This document shows, piece by piece, positions 17,906 to 26,144 of a DNA stretch of 64,000 bases. Position 1 is the stretch's first letter. Each line of letters starts with the position of its first letter. The notes beneath the pieces were generated by a model. It was not told the DNA's origin. It did not search any database and worked only from the letters and a program-made list of their open reading frames with translations. Position numbers and translations under genes: made by a program. Source of the stretch: Ktedonobacterales bacterium (lineage in GTDB: Bacteria > Chloroflexota > Ktedonobacteria > Ktedonobacterales > Ktedonobacteraceae); contig DAIDJF010000025.1 of assembly GCA_027451525.1 (NCBI GenBank), forward strand, positions 1 through 64,000. Direction: 5' to 3'.

Positions 17906-20056
17906 CTACATACTAGCCTCCAGGGCCTCTGGCGTATTGACGGGAGCAAGACAGGCAAAATGCTGGCAGACATACGCGGTCGCTTTCCCATCCAACAAGG
18001 GACGCTCCGCTAATAATGGCACGGCTTGAATTGCCACCTGATCCGTAGGATTGGCGCAGGCCAGCACACTATTTGGTTGATAATAACGGTTTATGACTTC
18101 TAGCAAAGCGCGCGTGTCTGCCGCACGTGGCTCCCCCAGCAGAGCAAACTCACGACCGCTCGAAAGGGCAAAATCAAGCGCAGCCAGAGCGTGCCCAAAC
18201 ATCTGCGGATGCTGCACGAGCATATCCGTCAATGGGCGCAGGTAGTCATCCGCGCGCTGGCGATAGCTATCCTCACCTGTAAAAGCCGCGAGACGTAACA
18301 GAACATCAGCCGCGACACTGTTTCCACATGGGATGGCGTTATCCATGATATCTTTAGGTCTGTTAATCAGCGTCTCGTGATCGCTGCCAGTGTCAAAAAA
18401 GCCACCATTCTGCTCATCAGCAAAGAGCGTAATCGCTGCATCCATTAACGAATGCGCCTCGCTAAACCAGCGCACAGTAGCACTGGCCTCATAGAGCGCA
18501 AGCAAGGCATCTGTGAGGAAGACATAATCTTCTAAATAGCCATTTAAGCGCGCGCGCCCATCCTTATAGGTACGCAACAAACGCCCATCCTTACGCATCT
18601 TCTCTAGCAAAAACGCGGCATTGTTCGTGGCAACAAGCAGATAATCGGGGCGATCTAGATAACGTGCCGCCTCGGCAAAACTGCGCAACATCAAACCATT
18701 CCACGATGTCAGAATCTTCTCGTCACGTCCCGGTTTCACACGCTGCTCACGCACATTGAACAGTAGAGCACGATCATGGGCCAGACGCTCTTCCAATTCA
18801 TCCAGACTGATTTGCGCACGATCAGCAACCGCCTGAGCGGTCTCATCTATATGCAGAATGTTTTTGCCTTCAAAGTTGCCGCGCCTCGATACATCATAAT
18901 ACTGCATGAAAAGCGGCACATCCCCTGCTGGCAACACACGTTCAAGCTCGGCAACTGTCCAGAGAAAGAATTTGCCCTCTTCGCCCTCGCTATCGGCATC
19001 CTGCGTGGAGTAGAAACCGCCTTCAGGCGAGACCATCTCACGAATAACATAGTTCAGCGTCTCTTCGACAATGCGACGATAGAGTGGATTACCAGTGACG
19101 AGGTAAGCATGCAGGTAGAGGCGGCTCAGCAGAGCGTTATCATACAACATTTTCTCGAAATGAGGGACCAGCCATTCAGCATCCACTGAGTAGCGATGGA
19201 AGCCACCACCAAGCTGATCGTAGATACCGCCATACGCCATCTGCTGCAGCGAACGCTCCACAACCTCTAGCTCGCTATATTTCTGCCGTACATTGCGCAC
19301 GCCCATCTCACTACGCTTACGATGCAAATGCACGCGCAACAAGACCTCAAGCGACATCGTATTAGGAAACTTGGGGGCAGAACCAAAACCACCGTGCTGC
19401 GCGTCAAATTCATCAGCCAGACGCTCACTGGCAATATTCAAGAGGTCAAGAACGTTCTCCCCAACCTCTACGGGCTGTCGAGCACGCAAGGGTGCATCGC
19501 TACGCTGGCGGAGGTACTCGGCAATCTGCGTAGCCTGATCTTCCACCTCCTGCCGATGCTCGGTATAGGCACTGACAATGCTCAGCAAGACACGCGGGAA
19601 ACCGGGCATCATCTCGCGCCCATAGCGACGATCACTGGGAGGATAATAGGTGCCGCCATAGAAAGGACGCCCGTCGGGCGTGAGAAAGACTGTCATGGGC
19701 CAGCCCCCTTGATGCGTCATCGCCTGCACCGCCTGCATATAGATGCCATCAATATCTGGACGCTCCTCGCGATCTACCTTGATGCAGACAAAATGCTGGT
19801 TCATGAGACGCGCAATCTCTTCGTTCTCAAATGACTCACGCTCCATCACATGACACCAGTGACAGGCCGAATACCCAACACTGAGAAGAATAGGTTTATC
19901 CTCGCCGCGTGCTTTCTGCAAGGCTTCTTCGCCCCAGGAATACCAATCTACAGGATTATGTGCATGCTGTAGCAGATACGGACTTGTCTCATGAATTAAA
20001 CGATTTGTATATCTATGTGTACCATCAGTCTGATGGATATGCTGCGTCTCAGTCAT
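17906..20056 (-). CDS. DUF255 thioredoxin-fold / glycosidase-like protein (YyaL/SPATA20 family)
   Basis: A 716-residue protein. The N-terminal ~170 residues form a thioredoxin-like DUF255 domain with [10 protein letters not shown] (CxxC) and the family start [22 protein letters not shown]. The rest is an alpha/alpha-barrel (six-hairpin glycosidase-like) region with [35 protein letters not shown] and [15 protein letters not shown]. Length is normal for the family. Its biochemical role is unresolved. The start is ATG at 20056 with AAAGGA upstream; the frame is open 32 codons further back. Confidence 0.92.
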   Translation of the reverse strand: MTETQHIHQTDGTHRYTNRLIHETSPYLLQHAHNPVDWYSWGEEALQKARGEDKPILLSVGYSACHWCHVMERESFENEEIARLMNQHFVCIKVDREERPDIDGIYMQAVQAMTHQGGWPMTVFLTPDGRPFYGGTYYPPSDRRYGREMMPGFPRVLLSIVSAYTEHRQEVEDQATQIAEYLRQRSDAPLRARQPVEVGENVLDLLNIASERLADEFDAQHGGFGSAPKFPNTMSLEVLLRVHLHRKRSEMGVRNVRQKYSELEVVERSLQQMAYGGIYDQLGGGFHRYSVDAEWLVPHFEKMLYDNALLSRLYLHAYLVTGNPLYRRIVEETLNYVIREMVSPEGGFYSTQDADSEGEEGKFFLWTVAELERVLPAGDVPLFMQYYDVSRRGNFEGKNILHIDETAQAVADRAQISLDELEERLAHDRALLFNVREQRVKPGRDEKILTSWNGLMLRSFAEAARYLDRPDYLLVATNNAAFLLEKMRKDGRLLRTYKDGRARLNGYLEDYVFLTDALLALYEASATVRWFSEAHSLMDAAITLFADEQNGGFFDTGSDHETLINRPKDIMDNAIPCGNSVAADVLLRLAAFTGEDSYRQRADDYLRPLTDMLVQHPQMFGHALAALDFALSSGREFALLGEPRAADTRALLEVINRYYQPNSVLACANPTDQVAIQAVPLLAERPLLDGKATAYVCQHFACLAPVNTPEALEASM

Positions 20057-20266
20057 AAAAAATCCTTTCTGGATAGCGACCCCACACACCGAAGCAATGT
20101 TCCTATGCATTGTACGATATTCCCCACTTAAAGAGAAACCCAACTGTTTCACCCCGTTCTATCATAGCTACATAAGCATTCACGCGGGGCACGCAGAGAC
20201 AAGATCTGATATGATAGGGATGAGGTATCTTTCAAAGCGGCTTACCAAAAGGGGGAATATATCATT

Positions 20267-21451
20267 ATGGCATATGCACAAAAAATATCTCATTATCGTC
20301 ATATACGCTACAAAAGCAGTATTTTTTCTCTACTGCTCCTCTGTATATTCTTGCTGGTCGGCTGCTCTACCAGCACTCCAGCACCTTCATCTGGAACGAC
20401 CACGCTCGCATCTACATTTACGTCTGATACGGCAGGGAGTCAAACTGATACGCTACTTACACAACTAGTAAAAAATCAGCAATTTAGTGGTTCAGTCTTC
20501 ATTGCCCGTAATGGCTCTATCCTATTGCGCAAAGGGTATGGTATGGCGGATTGGACAAAAAGCATCCCTAATACCCCCCACACAGGTTTCTATATCGGCT
20601 CACTGACCAAACAGTTTACCGCAATGGCTATTCTGCTGTTACAAGCACAGGGGAAACTCCATTTGCAAGACCCCGTTTGCACCTACATTACGCCATGCCC
20701 GGCCGTCTTGCAATCTATTCTCATCTCGCAATTGTTGACGCATACCTCTGGCTTGCCGCGCGATCTCTATGGTCCGAGTGTGCCACGCCCTACTACCGCA
20801 CAAGAGGCTCTCACGCAATGGGCAAGTGTGAAGCTCAGTTTTGCTCCTGGCACACAATATCTCTACAGTAATCTTGGCTATCAAATCCTCGGCTATGTGA
20901 TTCAAGCGGTAGCGGCCACATCCTACGCGCAATTTATACAGAAGGCGATCTTGAAGCCACTCCAGATGAACGCCAGTGGCTTCTCGCCAAATTATCAGTC
21001 CATCGCCACCAATGCCGTTGGCTACGCTGCATGGCAAATACCCGCCCCGCCCGTTCCAATCGCACAGACCCTGGAGATGTCTTTCCTGGATGCTGATGTT
21101 GGTCTCTACTCCACAGTCGAGGACCTCTACCGCTGGGATCAGGCACTTTACACCAATACGCTTCTTCCACAACAAGCATTGCAAACAATGTTCACGCCCC
21201 ATATCACCGTCTGCACGGGCCTCTGCGGTGTCTTTACGCAGGAGAGTTATGGCCTGGGATGGTATATCGGCGATGAAAGTAACACGCCACAGCATGTCAT
21301 CTGGCATGATGGCCTCAACAATGGTTTTAGTAGCTACCTGGGTCGCTATCCGAACGAAGGAGTGACGATCATTATACTTACCAACCTGCGCCCCATCTTC
21401 GCTACCAACCTGGATTTAGTGCATCAAATCGAGAAAATAGTCTTTGCGTGA
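20267..21451 (+). CDS. Serine hydrolase lipoprotein (beta-lactamase class C / penicillin-binding-like)
   Basis: A 394-residue exported protein. The signal peptide has a basic start, a hydrophobic core around 22-34 and lipobox LLVGC, so it is anchored outside as a lipoprotein. The beta-lactamase/CubicO domain shows SLTK (SxxK nucleophile), YSN (YxN) and HDG (the HxG equivalent of KTG). Family members are D,D-peptidases, esterases or beta-lactamases; HDG rather than KTG argues for esterase or peptidase over lactamase. AAAGGGGG lies before ATG. Confidence 0.9.
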   Translation: MAYAQKISHYRHIRYKSSIFSLLLLCIFLLVGCSTSTPAPSSGTTTLASTFTSDTAGSQTDTLLTQLVKNQQFSGSVFIARNGSILLRKGYGMADWTKSIPNTPHTGFYIGSLTKQFTAMAILLLQAQGKLHLQDPVCTYITPCPAVLQSILISQLLTHTSGLPRDLYGPSVPRPTTAQEALTQWASVKLSFAPGTQYLYSNLGYQILGYVIQAVAATSYAQFIQKAILKPLQMNASGFSPNYQSIATNAVGYAAWQIPAPPVPIAQTLEMSFLDADVGLYSTVEDLYRWDQALYTNTLLPQQALQTMFTPHITVCTGLCGVFTQESYGLGWYIGDESNTPQHVIWHDGLNNGFSSYLGRYPNEGVTIIILTNLRPIFATNLDLVHQIEKIVFA

Positions 21452-21454
21452 TAC

Positions 21455-21501
21455 ATACCAAATGGGCATGCTTGCAAGATACAAGCATGCCCATTTGGTA
21501 T
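21455..21501. terminator. Bidirectional hairpin between convergent genes
   Basis: A perfect 20-bp stem, ATACCAAATGGGCATGCTTG with its complement, and a 7-base loop. It lies between the serine hydrolase and the Gln-rich protein gene. There is no long T-run. Confidence 0.75.
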
Positions 21502-21533
21502 TCGTTCTATGAGATACGTGTGGATACGCGGAC

Positions 21534-22100
21534 TTAGTAATAGTCCTCACGCTCACGGCGGCGATGATGATGCTCTTCACGGTCCTCAAAGCGTTCTTCT
21601 TCGCGCCGTAGTTCACGCTCCTCGCGCCGGACCTGATTTAGTTCGCTCCGCAACTCCCGCTCTTGATAGCCCATCTGATTGCCATACCCCATCTGCTGCT
21701 GACCATACTGGTTTTGCTGATGGCGTTCCATCATATGCTTGGCAACCAGACCGGCCAGGGCAACGCCCGCCCCCATCATCACAGGATGGCTAAAAATACG
21801 CTGCAGCATATTGGGCTGCTCCTGTCCCATGCGCATAAAGCCTTGCGCCATGGACCAAGGATCATTCGGATTCATGCCATACTGCGGAACTTGCTGCGCA
21901 ACAAAAGCGCGCTGCTCAAAAGGCATTTGCGCAAAGTGCTGTTGATAGACCTGCTGCTGCATGTCGGGGGGCGCACTCTGCATAAATTGCTGAATATGCC
22001 CCATGACCTGATTGTGATCGAAGCCATTGTAATTGCCGTTATCGTATGCCTGCGCATACTGCTGATACATCCCCTGATTATTCTGATCGAAAGGCCACAT
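21534..22100 (-). CDS. Gln/Met-rich protein with charged coiled-coil tail, unknown function
   Basis: A 188-residue protein. The first ~100 residues are rich in Q, M, N, Y and P (QQYAQAYDNGNYNGFDH, MQQQVYQQHFAQMP). A short hydrophobic stretch (HPVMMGAGVALAGLVA, about 107-122) could be a membrane helix. The last ~60 residues are almost all E, R and H (EERELRREEERFEDREEHHHRR) and should form a charged helix. I know no family. The start is ATG at 22100 with AGAGGAG upstream; the frame extends 13 codons further. Confidence 0.65.
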   Translation of the reverse strand: MWPFDQNNQGMYQQYAQAYDNGNYNGFDHNQVMGHIQQFMQSAPPDMQQQVYQQHFAQMPFEQRAFVAQQVPQYGMNPNDPWSMAQGFMRMGQEQPNMLQRIFSHPVMMGAGVALAGLVAKHMMERHQQNQYGQQQMGYGNQMGYQERELRSELNQVRREERELRREEERFEDREEHHHRRREREDYY

Positions 22101-22318
22101 AGATTTGCTCCTCTTCGTTTTTTTGCTACGGGTTGGCAAAAAAAAGCCGCTTCATCGGCTTTGCACAACCACACTATTGTTACGTATAGATGCGACAAAA
22201 GTAGCCACAGATTTTGATCTAGTACCATTCACTCATAGATAGGTCCGTCATGCGCCTCTCGCCAGTTTGCTCAGGAACCATCCGTTTGCAAACACATAGA
22301 CCCAAAGTCATATCTCAC

Positions 22319-22347
22319 TTGACGTTGCGAAAGAACTCAGCTATCGT
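22319..22347 (+). promoter_or_regulatory. Promoter for the 58-residue membrane protein
   Basis: -35 TTGACG at 22319-22324, a 17-bp spacer, -10 TATCGT at 22342-22347. The start codon is 46 bases downstream. Confidence 0.5.
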
Positions 22348-22392
22348 GTGAAACGGGAGTTCTTATTTGCTTAACCTATAAAGGAGCAAGGC

Positions 22393-22569
22393 ATGTCCTT
22401 CGCACACAAGCTCACGTTCTCTGGTATCGCATTGGTCGTTCTTATCCTGCTCACCTCTTATATTGGAGCCATTGCGCACCTCGGTAACTACACATTGCTC
22501 GTTCTCGGCATGCTCGAAACGATTGCCGTTGCGTGGTTTGCATATGGCACACCATCAAAAAGTCATTAA
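22393..22569 (+). CDS. Small membrane protein, 58 residues
   Basis: A short gene with an excellent ribosome site (AAGGAG six bases before ATG). The product begins MSFAHKLTFSGIALVVL and ends GTPSKSH. It has two hydrophobic helices (about residues 8-28 and 32-51) and no charged residues within them. No family is recognised. It is supported by the ribosome site, a promoter upstream and clean hydrophobic patterning. It may be the first gene before the cupredoxin, though a stem-loop lies between. Confidence 0.6.
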   Translation: MSFAHKLTFSGIALVVLILLTSYIGAIAHLGNYTLLVLGMLETIAVAWFAYGTPSKSH

Positions 22570-22629
22570 CTGTTTTTGGCAAAGATATTTTCTTGTTGCC
22601 GCAAAACTGCTACAATAGAGCAATCACAG

Positions 22630-22651
22630 GTGGGGAACAGGTTCCCCACTC
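22630..22651 (+). terminator. Compact stem-loop between small membrane protein and cupredoxin genes
   Basis: Near 22630-22651, GTGGGGAAC and GTTCCCCAC pair around a 2-base loop. There is no T-run, so termination is uncertain; it could also be a processing site or part of the cupredoxin-gene leader. Confidence 0.4.
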
Positions 22652-22781
22652 TTTGCCATGTTGGAAAGGTTTTGCTATATTTAAAAAGGACACCATCTCT
22701 TGCATGTCCAGGGTGCATAGGGTGTTCTTAATTCACATAGCAGGGATAACCAGACAAAGGATTATCGAAAGGATTGCTCTC

Positions 22782-23165
22782 ATGTATAAAAAGTTGTTAT
22801 TTGGTATTGCCATTCTCGGTCTACTCTCCATTGTTCTCGCTGCCTGTAGTATCAAAGACAGTGCCGCCGCACCAACGGGGCCAGTAGTGCATATGGGTCT
22901 CGCAAATTTTATTCAGAATACGGTTACGATCAAGAAGGGCGACTCGCTCACATTAATCGATGACGCAGCTTCTAATCATATCATCGTCAACGGCTACTGG
23001 GATGGTTCGACACAAAAGCCTGAGAAAGAGGCCGGTGCGCCAACAGTGAGTCTGAACTTTACAGGCAATGATACACATACAACAGCACCATTCAACACCG
23101 CTGGTACCTTCAAAATCTATTGCACCATCCATCCAGGAATGAATTTGACGATTACAGTGCAATAA
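22782..23165 (+). CDS. Cupredoxin-domain lipoprotein (plastocyanin-like)
   Basis: A 127-residue exported lipoprotein: hydrophobic signal ending IVLAAC (lipobox), then a cupredoxin domain. Type I copper ligands are visible as His in SNHIIV and the C-terminal Cys-His-Met set in YCTIHPGM. It is likely a periplasm-side or surface electron carrier, or a copper-binding protein. The start is ATG at 22782 with AAAGGA eight bases upstream; the frame is open far upstream but without signals. A terminator follows at 23223. Confidence 0.88.
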   Translation: MYKKLLFGIAILGLLSIVLAACSIKDSAAAPTGPVVHMGLANFIQNTVTIKKGDSLTLIDDAASNHIIVNGYWDGSTQKPEKEAGAPTVSLNFTGNDTHTTAPFNTAGTFKIYCTIHPGMNLTITVQ

Positions 23166-23499
23166 TGCTAATAGCGAGAGATATTTTCGTATATTGAAAG
23201 TATATTCTCTTCCATTCATTTCAAAAACACAGCTTGTTAATAACAAGCTGTGTTTTTATATTACAATACAATTAATAAATCTTATTAAAAGCACCAAAAG
23301 TACCATTGACAAGAAGAGGTTACATATACTATTCTTGTACAAAGATAGATATGCATTGTCATCATCTATACTGTTAAAGTGATATATTTGTAATGTGTAT
23401 CATGTATTGCGTATGATCTTGTAGTATCAAATACAGAATAGGCAATTTAGGTTCATAGTCGTAGCAATTAGTTGAGTTTCACCAGAAAGGAAAACCTTC
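23166..23499. other. AT-rich intergenic region
   Basis: 334 bases. The left part holds the cupredoxin terminator. The rest is AT-rich with a possible promoter: TTGACA at 23306-23311 and TATTCT 18 bases on, about 160 bases before the secreted protein gene. No gene is seen. Confidence 0.5.
23223..23257 (+). terminator. Rho-independent terminator
   Basis: AAAAACACAGCTTGTT with AACAAGCTGTGTTTTT, 3-base loop, T-run. It ends the cupredoxin gene. Confidence 0.9.
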
Positions 23500-24291
23500 A
23501 TGAAAATCTTTCGTTTCTCACGCGCTACCTTCTGTGTCTACCTACTTTTTGTCATTGCTCTTGGCAGTGCTTTATCCGCTATTTCCATACCTGCGCAGGC
23601 ATACAGTAAACCAAACTCAATAGTAGCGTCCGTTGTCGATACAACAGCAGTTACTCACTGCCAAACAACATGGATACTTAACTTACATACATCACATCAA
23701 CATACGGTCACAATTGCTTGTCCTCCTGGCTCTAATATTACAGTCAAGCAAGTCCCGTTATCGACTGCTTTAGCAAACCACTGGCAATATGTAAGTCTTG
23801 GTTCCAGTTTCGAAAACATAGCATCTCCGCAGATACAGACCAAAATTCACACCCTCATCCAAAACATGCGGACCAAGCTGCTTCAAAATTCACACCTCCA
23901 ATCAGTTAGCCCATTTATTAGCTGTGGTACAAGTGCAGAGCAAGATTCCTCATGGACATCTAGTTACAATAGTAGCGTTACGCTCAAATCTAAAGTACTC
24001 TGGTTAAAATACCCTCAACCGAACTGTGGTAATATATTCATCGGATCAGTTTATGAGGGGCAGTTTTCTGGAGGCAGTGGAGCGAATGAGTCTTGGGGAT
24101 CTTTTATCTACTCCTATTACTCAGTCTATGTGAGTTGTTTCTATCTAAATGGGGATAGAGGCAACTACATTAAATATAATGCCAACATCGGTCCAGCTGC
24201 TCAAGGTAGTAACCCTCTCTTCGTTAATTACTACAATAGTAATAATTGCAGTAACAACCAAGAGCTTCATTACACTGCGGCACTCATGTAG
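23500..24291 (+). CDS. Secreted protein of unknown function
   Basis: A 263-residue protein with a signal peptide (basic start, hydrophobic core ~11-30, cleavage near AQA-YS). The mature part is rich in S, N, Y and T with five or more cysteines (HCQTTW, IACPPG, ISCGTS, NCGN, VSCFY, NNCSNN) that could form disulfides. I recognise no family. Its DNA is clearly more AT-rich than the neighbouring metabolic genes. It has an AAAGG ribosome site and its own terminator at 24313. A surface or secreted, lineage-specific protein is the most that can be said. Confidence 0.7.
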   Translation: MKIFRFSRATFCVYLLFVIALGSALSAISIPAQAYSKPNSIVASVVDTTAVTHCQTTWILNLHTSHQHTVTIACPPGSNITVKQVPLSTALANHWQYVSLGSSFENIASPQIQTKIHTLIQNMRTKLLQNSHLQSVSPFISCGTSAEQDSSWTSSYNSSVTLKSKVLWLKYPQPNCGNIFIGSVYEGQFSGGSGANESWGSFIYSYYSVYVSCFYLNGDRGNYIKYNANIGPAAQGSNPLFVNYYNSNNCSNNQELHYTAALM

Positions 24292-24312
24292 GACCTAGCA
24301 AACTGAGTACCG

Positions 24313-24355
24313 AAATACCCAATGATAGTTTTTGACCATCATTGGGTATTTTTTA
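24313..24355 (+). terminator. Rho-independent terminator
   Basis: AAATACCCAATGATAG pairs with its near-complement CCATCATTGGGTATTT and is followed by T's. It ends the secreted protein gene. Confidence 0.9.
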
Positions 24356-24497
24356 ATGGATATTGTCGTATTAACACGAAGAGCTACAGGTATAGTACTT
24401 TCATGGTAGGCAACAGCCAATTCATGCTACCAAGCACAAGCAGTATGCTATACTCTGGGCAGTATTCAGAAAAACAGACGAGGGTAATAATTAACCT

Positions 24498-25112
24498 ATG
24501 CAAACACAAGACCGGAAACGCTGGAATATAATGGGGACACGCACCGCCATCGCGCTTAAAATTGGTAGCGTGTTGCTGTTCTTCTTGTTGCTCAGCGTAC
24601 TGATCGTCGCGTGTGGTAGCAATCCAAGTACAGCCAACGTCAACCTGGGTGCGCCACCGGTCACGGTGACGATTGACCTGGGGAATAACACTACGAATGT
24701 ATCACCTACGCCCCCCCTCGCACCATACTGGTGTGGGGCCTGGGCGACCAATACATCACCGATCTTTAACTCCACAGCGACGGTGGGAGTGTACGCGAAA
24801 TTTACGCAGAATGTGAATGGTAATCCTGTCGGCGTCAGTGGCGCGACAGCGACCGCCTCGATCACCTGGCCCGATGGGAGCGTGACGACACAAGGCGCAA
24901 TCACAACCTCCGATGGCCTCGCAGTTTTCTTTGTGCCCGTTGCCAACCGCGCCGACGCAGTCAATCATTTGACCTTCGTAACCGTCTCCTTTCAAAAAGA
25001 TGGTGCGCCCCCATGCAACGTCACCGCTGATAGAGCGGCATTTTTCACGCTGATTGTTGTCTCGCCAACACCAAGCAAAGGCACGCCGGGAACACAGACA
25101 CCAGGACATTAA
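24498..25112 (+). CDS. Lipoprotein of unknown function with Ig-like domain
   Basis: A 204-residue lipoprotein: signal helix about 20-37 with lipobox LIVACG. The mature part shows a beta-rich pattern (VYAKFTQNVNGNPVGVSGATATASITWPDG, then TTSDGLAVFFVP) like bacterial Ig-like or adhesin domains with two cysteines (YWCGAW, PPCNVT). It ends in a Thr/Pro-rich tail. The ribosome site (GAGGG) is far from the first ATG; an ATG eleven codons in is the alternative. Function unknown. It ends in a long two-part hairpin. Confidence 0.7.
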   Translation: MQTQDRKRWNIMGTRTAIALKIGSVLLFFLLLSVLIVACGSNPSTANVNLGAPPVTVTIDLGNNTTNVSPTPPLAPYWCGAWATNTSPIFNSTATVGVYAKFTQNVNGNPVGVSGATATASITWPDGSVTTQGAITTSDGLAVFFVPVANRADAVNHLTFVTVSFQKDGAPPCNVTADRAAFFTLIVVSPTPSKGTPGTQTPGH

Positions 25113-25114
25113 TA

Positions 25115-25171
25115 TCGACAGCAGGAAAATATCGGGCAACGTGGAGATTGCCCGATATTTTTTGCTGTCGA
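25115..25171 (+). terminator. Two-part terminator hairpin
   Basis: The inner stem ATATCGGGCAA with TTGCCCGATAT is followed by T's. The outer stem TCGACAGCA with TGCTGTCGA encloses it. Confidence 0.85.
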
Positions 25172-25190
25172 CAAAGACACTGCGCAACAT

Positions 25191-25220
25191 TTGACAATGT
25201 AACCATCTATGTGCTATTTT
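25191..25220 (+). promoter_or_regulatory. Sigma-70-type promoter for the molybdenum hydroxylase operon
   Basis: -35 TTGACA at 25191-25196, 18-bp spacer, -10 TATTTT at 25215-25220. The leader would be about 330 bases. Confidence 0.5.
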
Positions 25221-25554
25221 CTCAACAGCATAGCTTCGTTGCTCATTCCGGCGATACCTTGACATCGCCCACGTCACATGATATTCCATGAGTAACGCTG
25301 CATAGGGCATGCACAAAGGAAGACGAGGTATTGAGTTTGTTCTGCCCATAATGTAGACTTACATCTGGGCCTGCTATTTACTTTACAGAAATAGCGTAAG
25401 TATTTCTATCCCGCGCCCTGAGCAGTAGATGCCCGATCTGACGCGGCAAGAAATCGCTCAAACTGACGTATCCCGCTGAACAACCGTTCTCGCGTTCTTA
25501 CTCTTCTTGTTACCTATTAAGAAGGACGCGACTAGTCAGATGGAGGAACCATCA

Positions 25555-26064
25555 ATGACGATGAAGCGCGCAATTACCGTTACCGTGAATGGTCAGAAGC
25601 ATCATTCGCAAATTGAGCCGCGCATGCTACTCGTCCATTATTTGCGTGAGGTGCTGGACCTGACAGGTACACACGTGGGCTGCAACACCTCACAGTGTGG
25701 GGCCTGCACTGTCCTACTCAATGGCGAGTCAGTTAAATCTTGCACCGTTTTGGCCGTCCAGGCAGACGATTGTGAAGTTACCACCATCGAAGGTCTGGCA
25801 ACTTCAGAAGAGCAACTCCACCCCATTCAGGAAGGCTTCTGGGAAAAACATGGCTTACAGTGCGGCTTCTGCACCCCTGGCATGATCATGGCTTCTTACC
25901 AGTTGCTCAAAAATAACCCCAATCCGACCGAAGCCGAGATCCGCAAAGGACTGGAAGGCAACATTTGCCGCTGCACCGGCTACCAAAACATTGTACGCGC
26001 CGTCCAATACGCGGCAGAGCACATGCGTGAAGGTGCATCCGAGCCTGTGGGCGCAGGCGAATAA
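25555..26064 (+). CDS. Molybdenum hydroxylase small [2Fe-2S] subunit (CoxS-like)
   Basis: A 169-residue iron-sulfur subunit. The plant-ferredoxin-type N-terminal cluster is visible as [11 protein letters not shown] (Cys43, Cys48, Cys51) with a fourth Cys in VKSC. The alpha-helical second cluster uses CGFCTPGM and CRCTGY. It passes electrons from the molybdenum site to FAD. The start is ATG at 25555 with GGAGGA seven bases upstream; the longer frame has no signal. It is the first gene of the small-large-medium set. Confidence 0.95.
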   Translation: MTMKRAITVTVNGQKHHSQIEPRMLLVHYLREVLDLTGTHVGCNTSQCGACTVLLNGESVKSCTVLAVQADDCEVTTIEGLATSEEQLHPIQEGFWEKHGLQCGFCTPGMIMASYQLLKNNPNPTEAEIRKGLEGNICRCTGYQNIVRAVQYAAEHMREGASEPVGAGE

Positions 26065-26144
26065 TCGCTTGCAGGGACGCAAAATTCAACGACGTTTTTC
26101 GCTTCCATTCGTTTCTCACAGTCTGAGAAAGGATACGCACATCT

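Larger units (their letters stand above)
25113..25554 (+). other. Intergenic region before the molybdenum hydroxylase cluster
   Basis: 442 bases with no gene. It contains a terminator (25115-25171), a promoter (25191-25220) and a roughly 330-base leader in front of the small-subunit gene. I find no convincing known riboswitch. Confidence 0.5.

Noticed and set aside
20639..21307. 222-codon minus-strand frame opposite the serine hydrolase gene
   Set aside because: The plus frame has signal peptide, SLTK and YSN motifs; the antisense frame has nothing.
21663..22217. 184-codon plus-strand frame opposite the Gln-rich protein gene
   Set aside because: Its Leu/Ile/His-rich product is a by-product of the Gln/Met codons on the other strand; the minus frame has the ribosome site and follows the terminator pattern.
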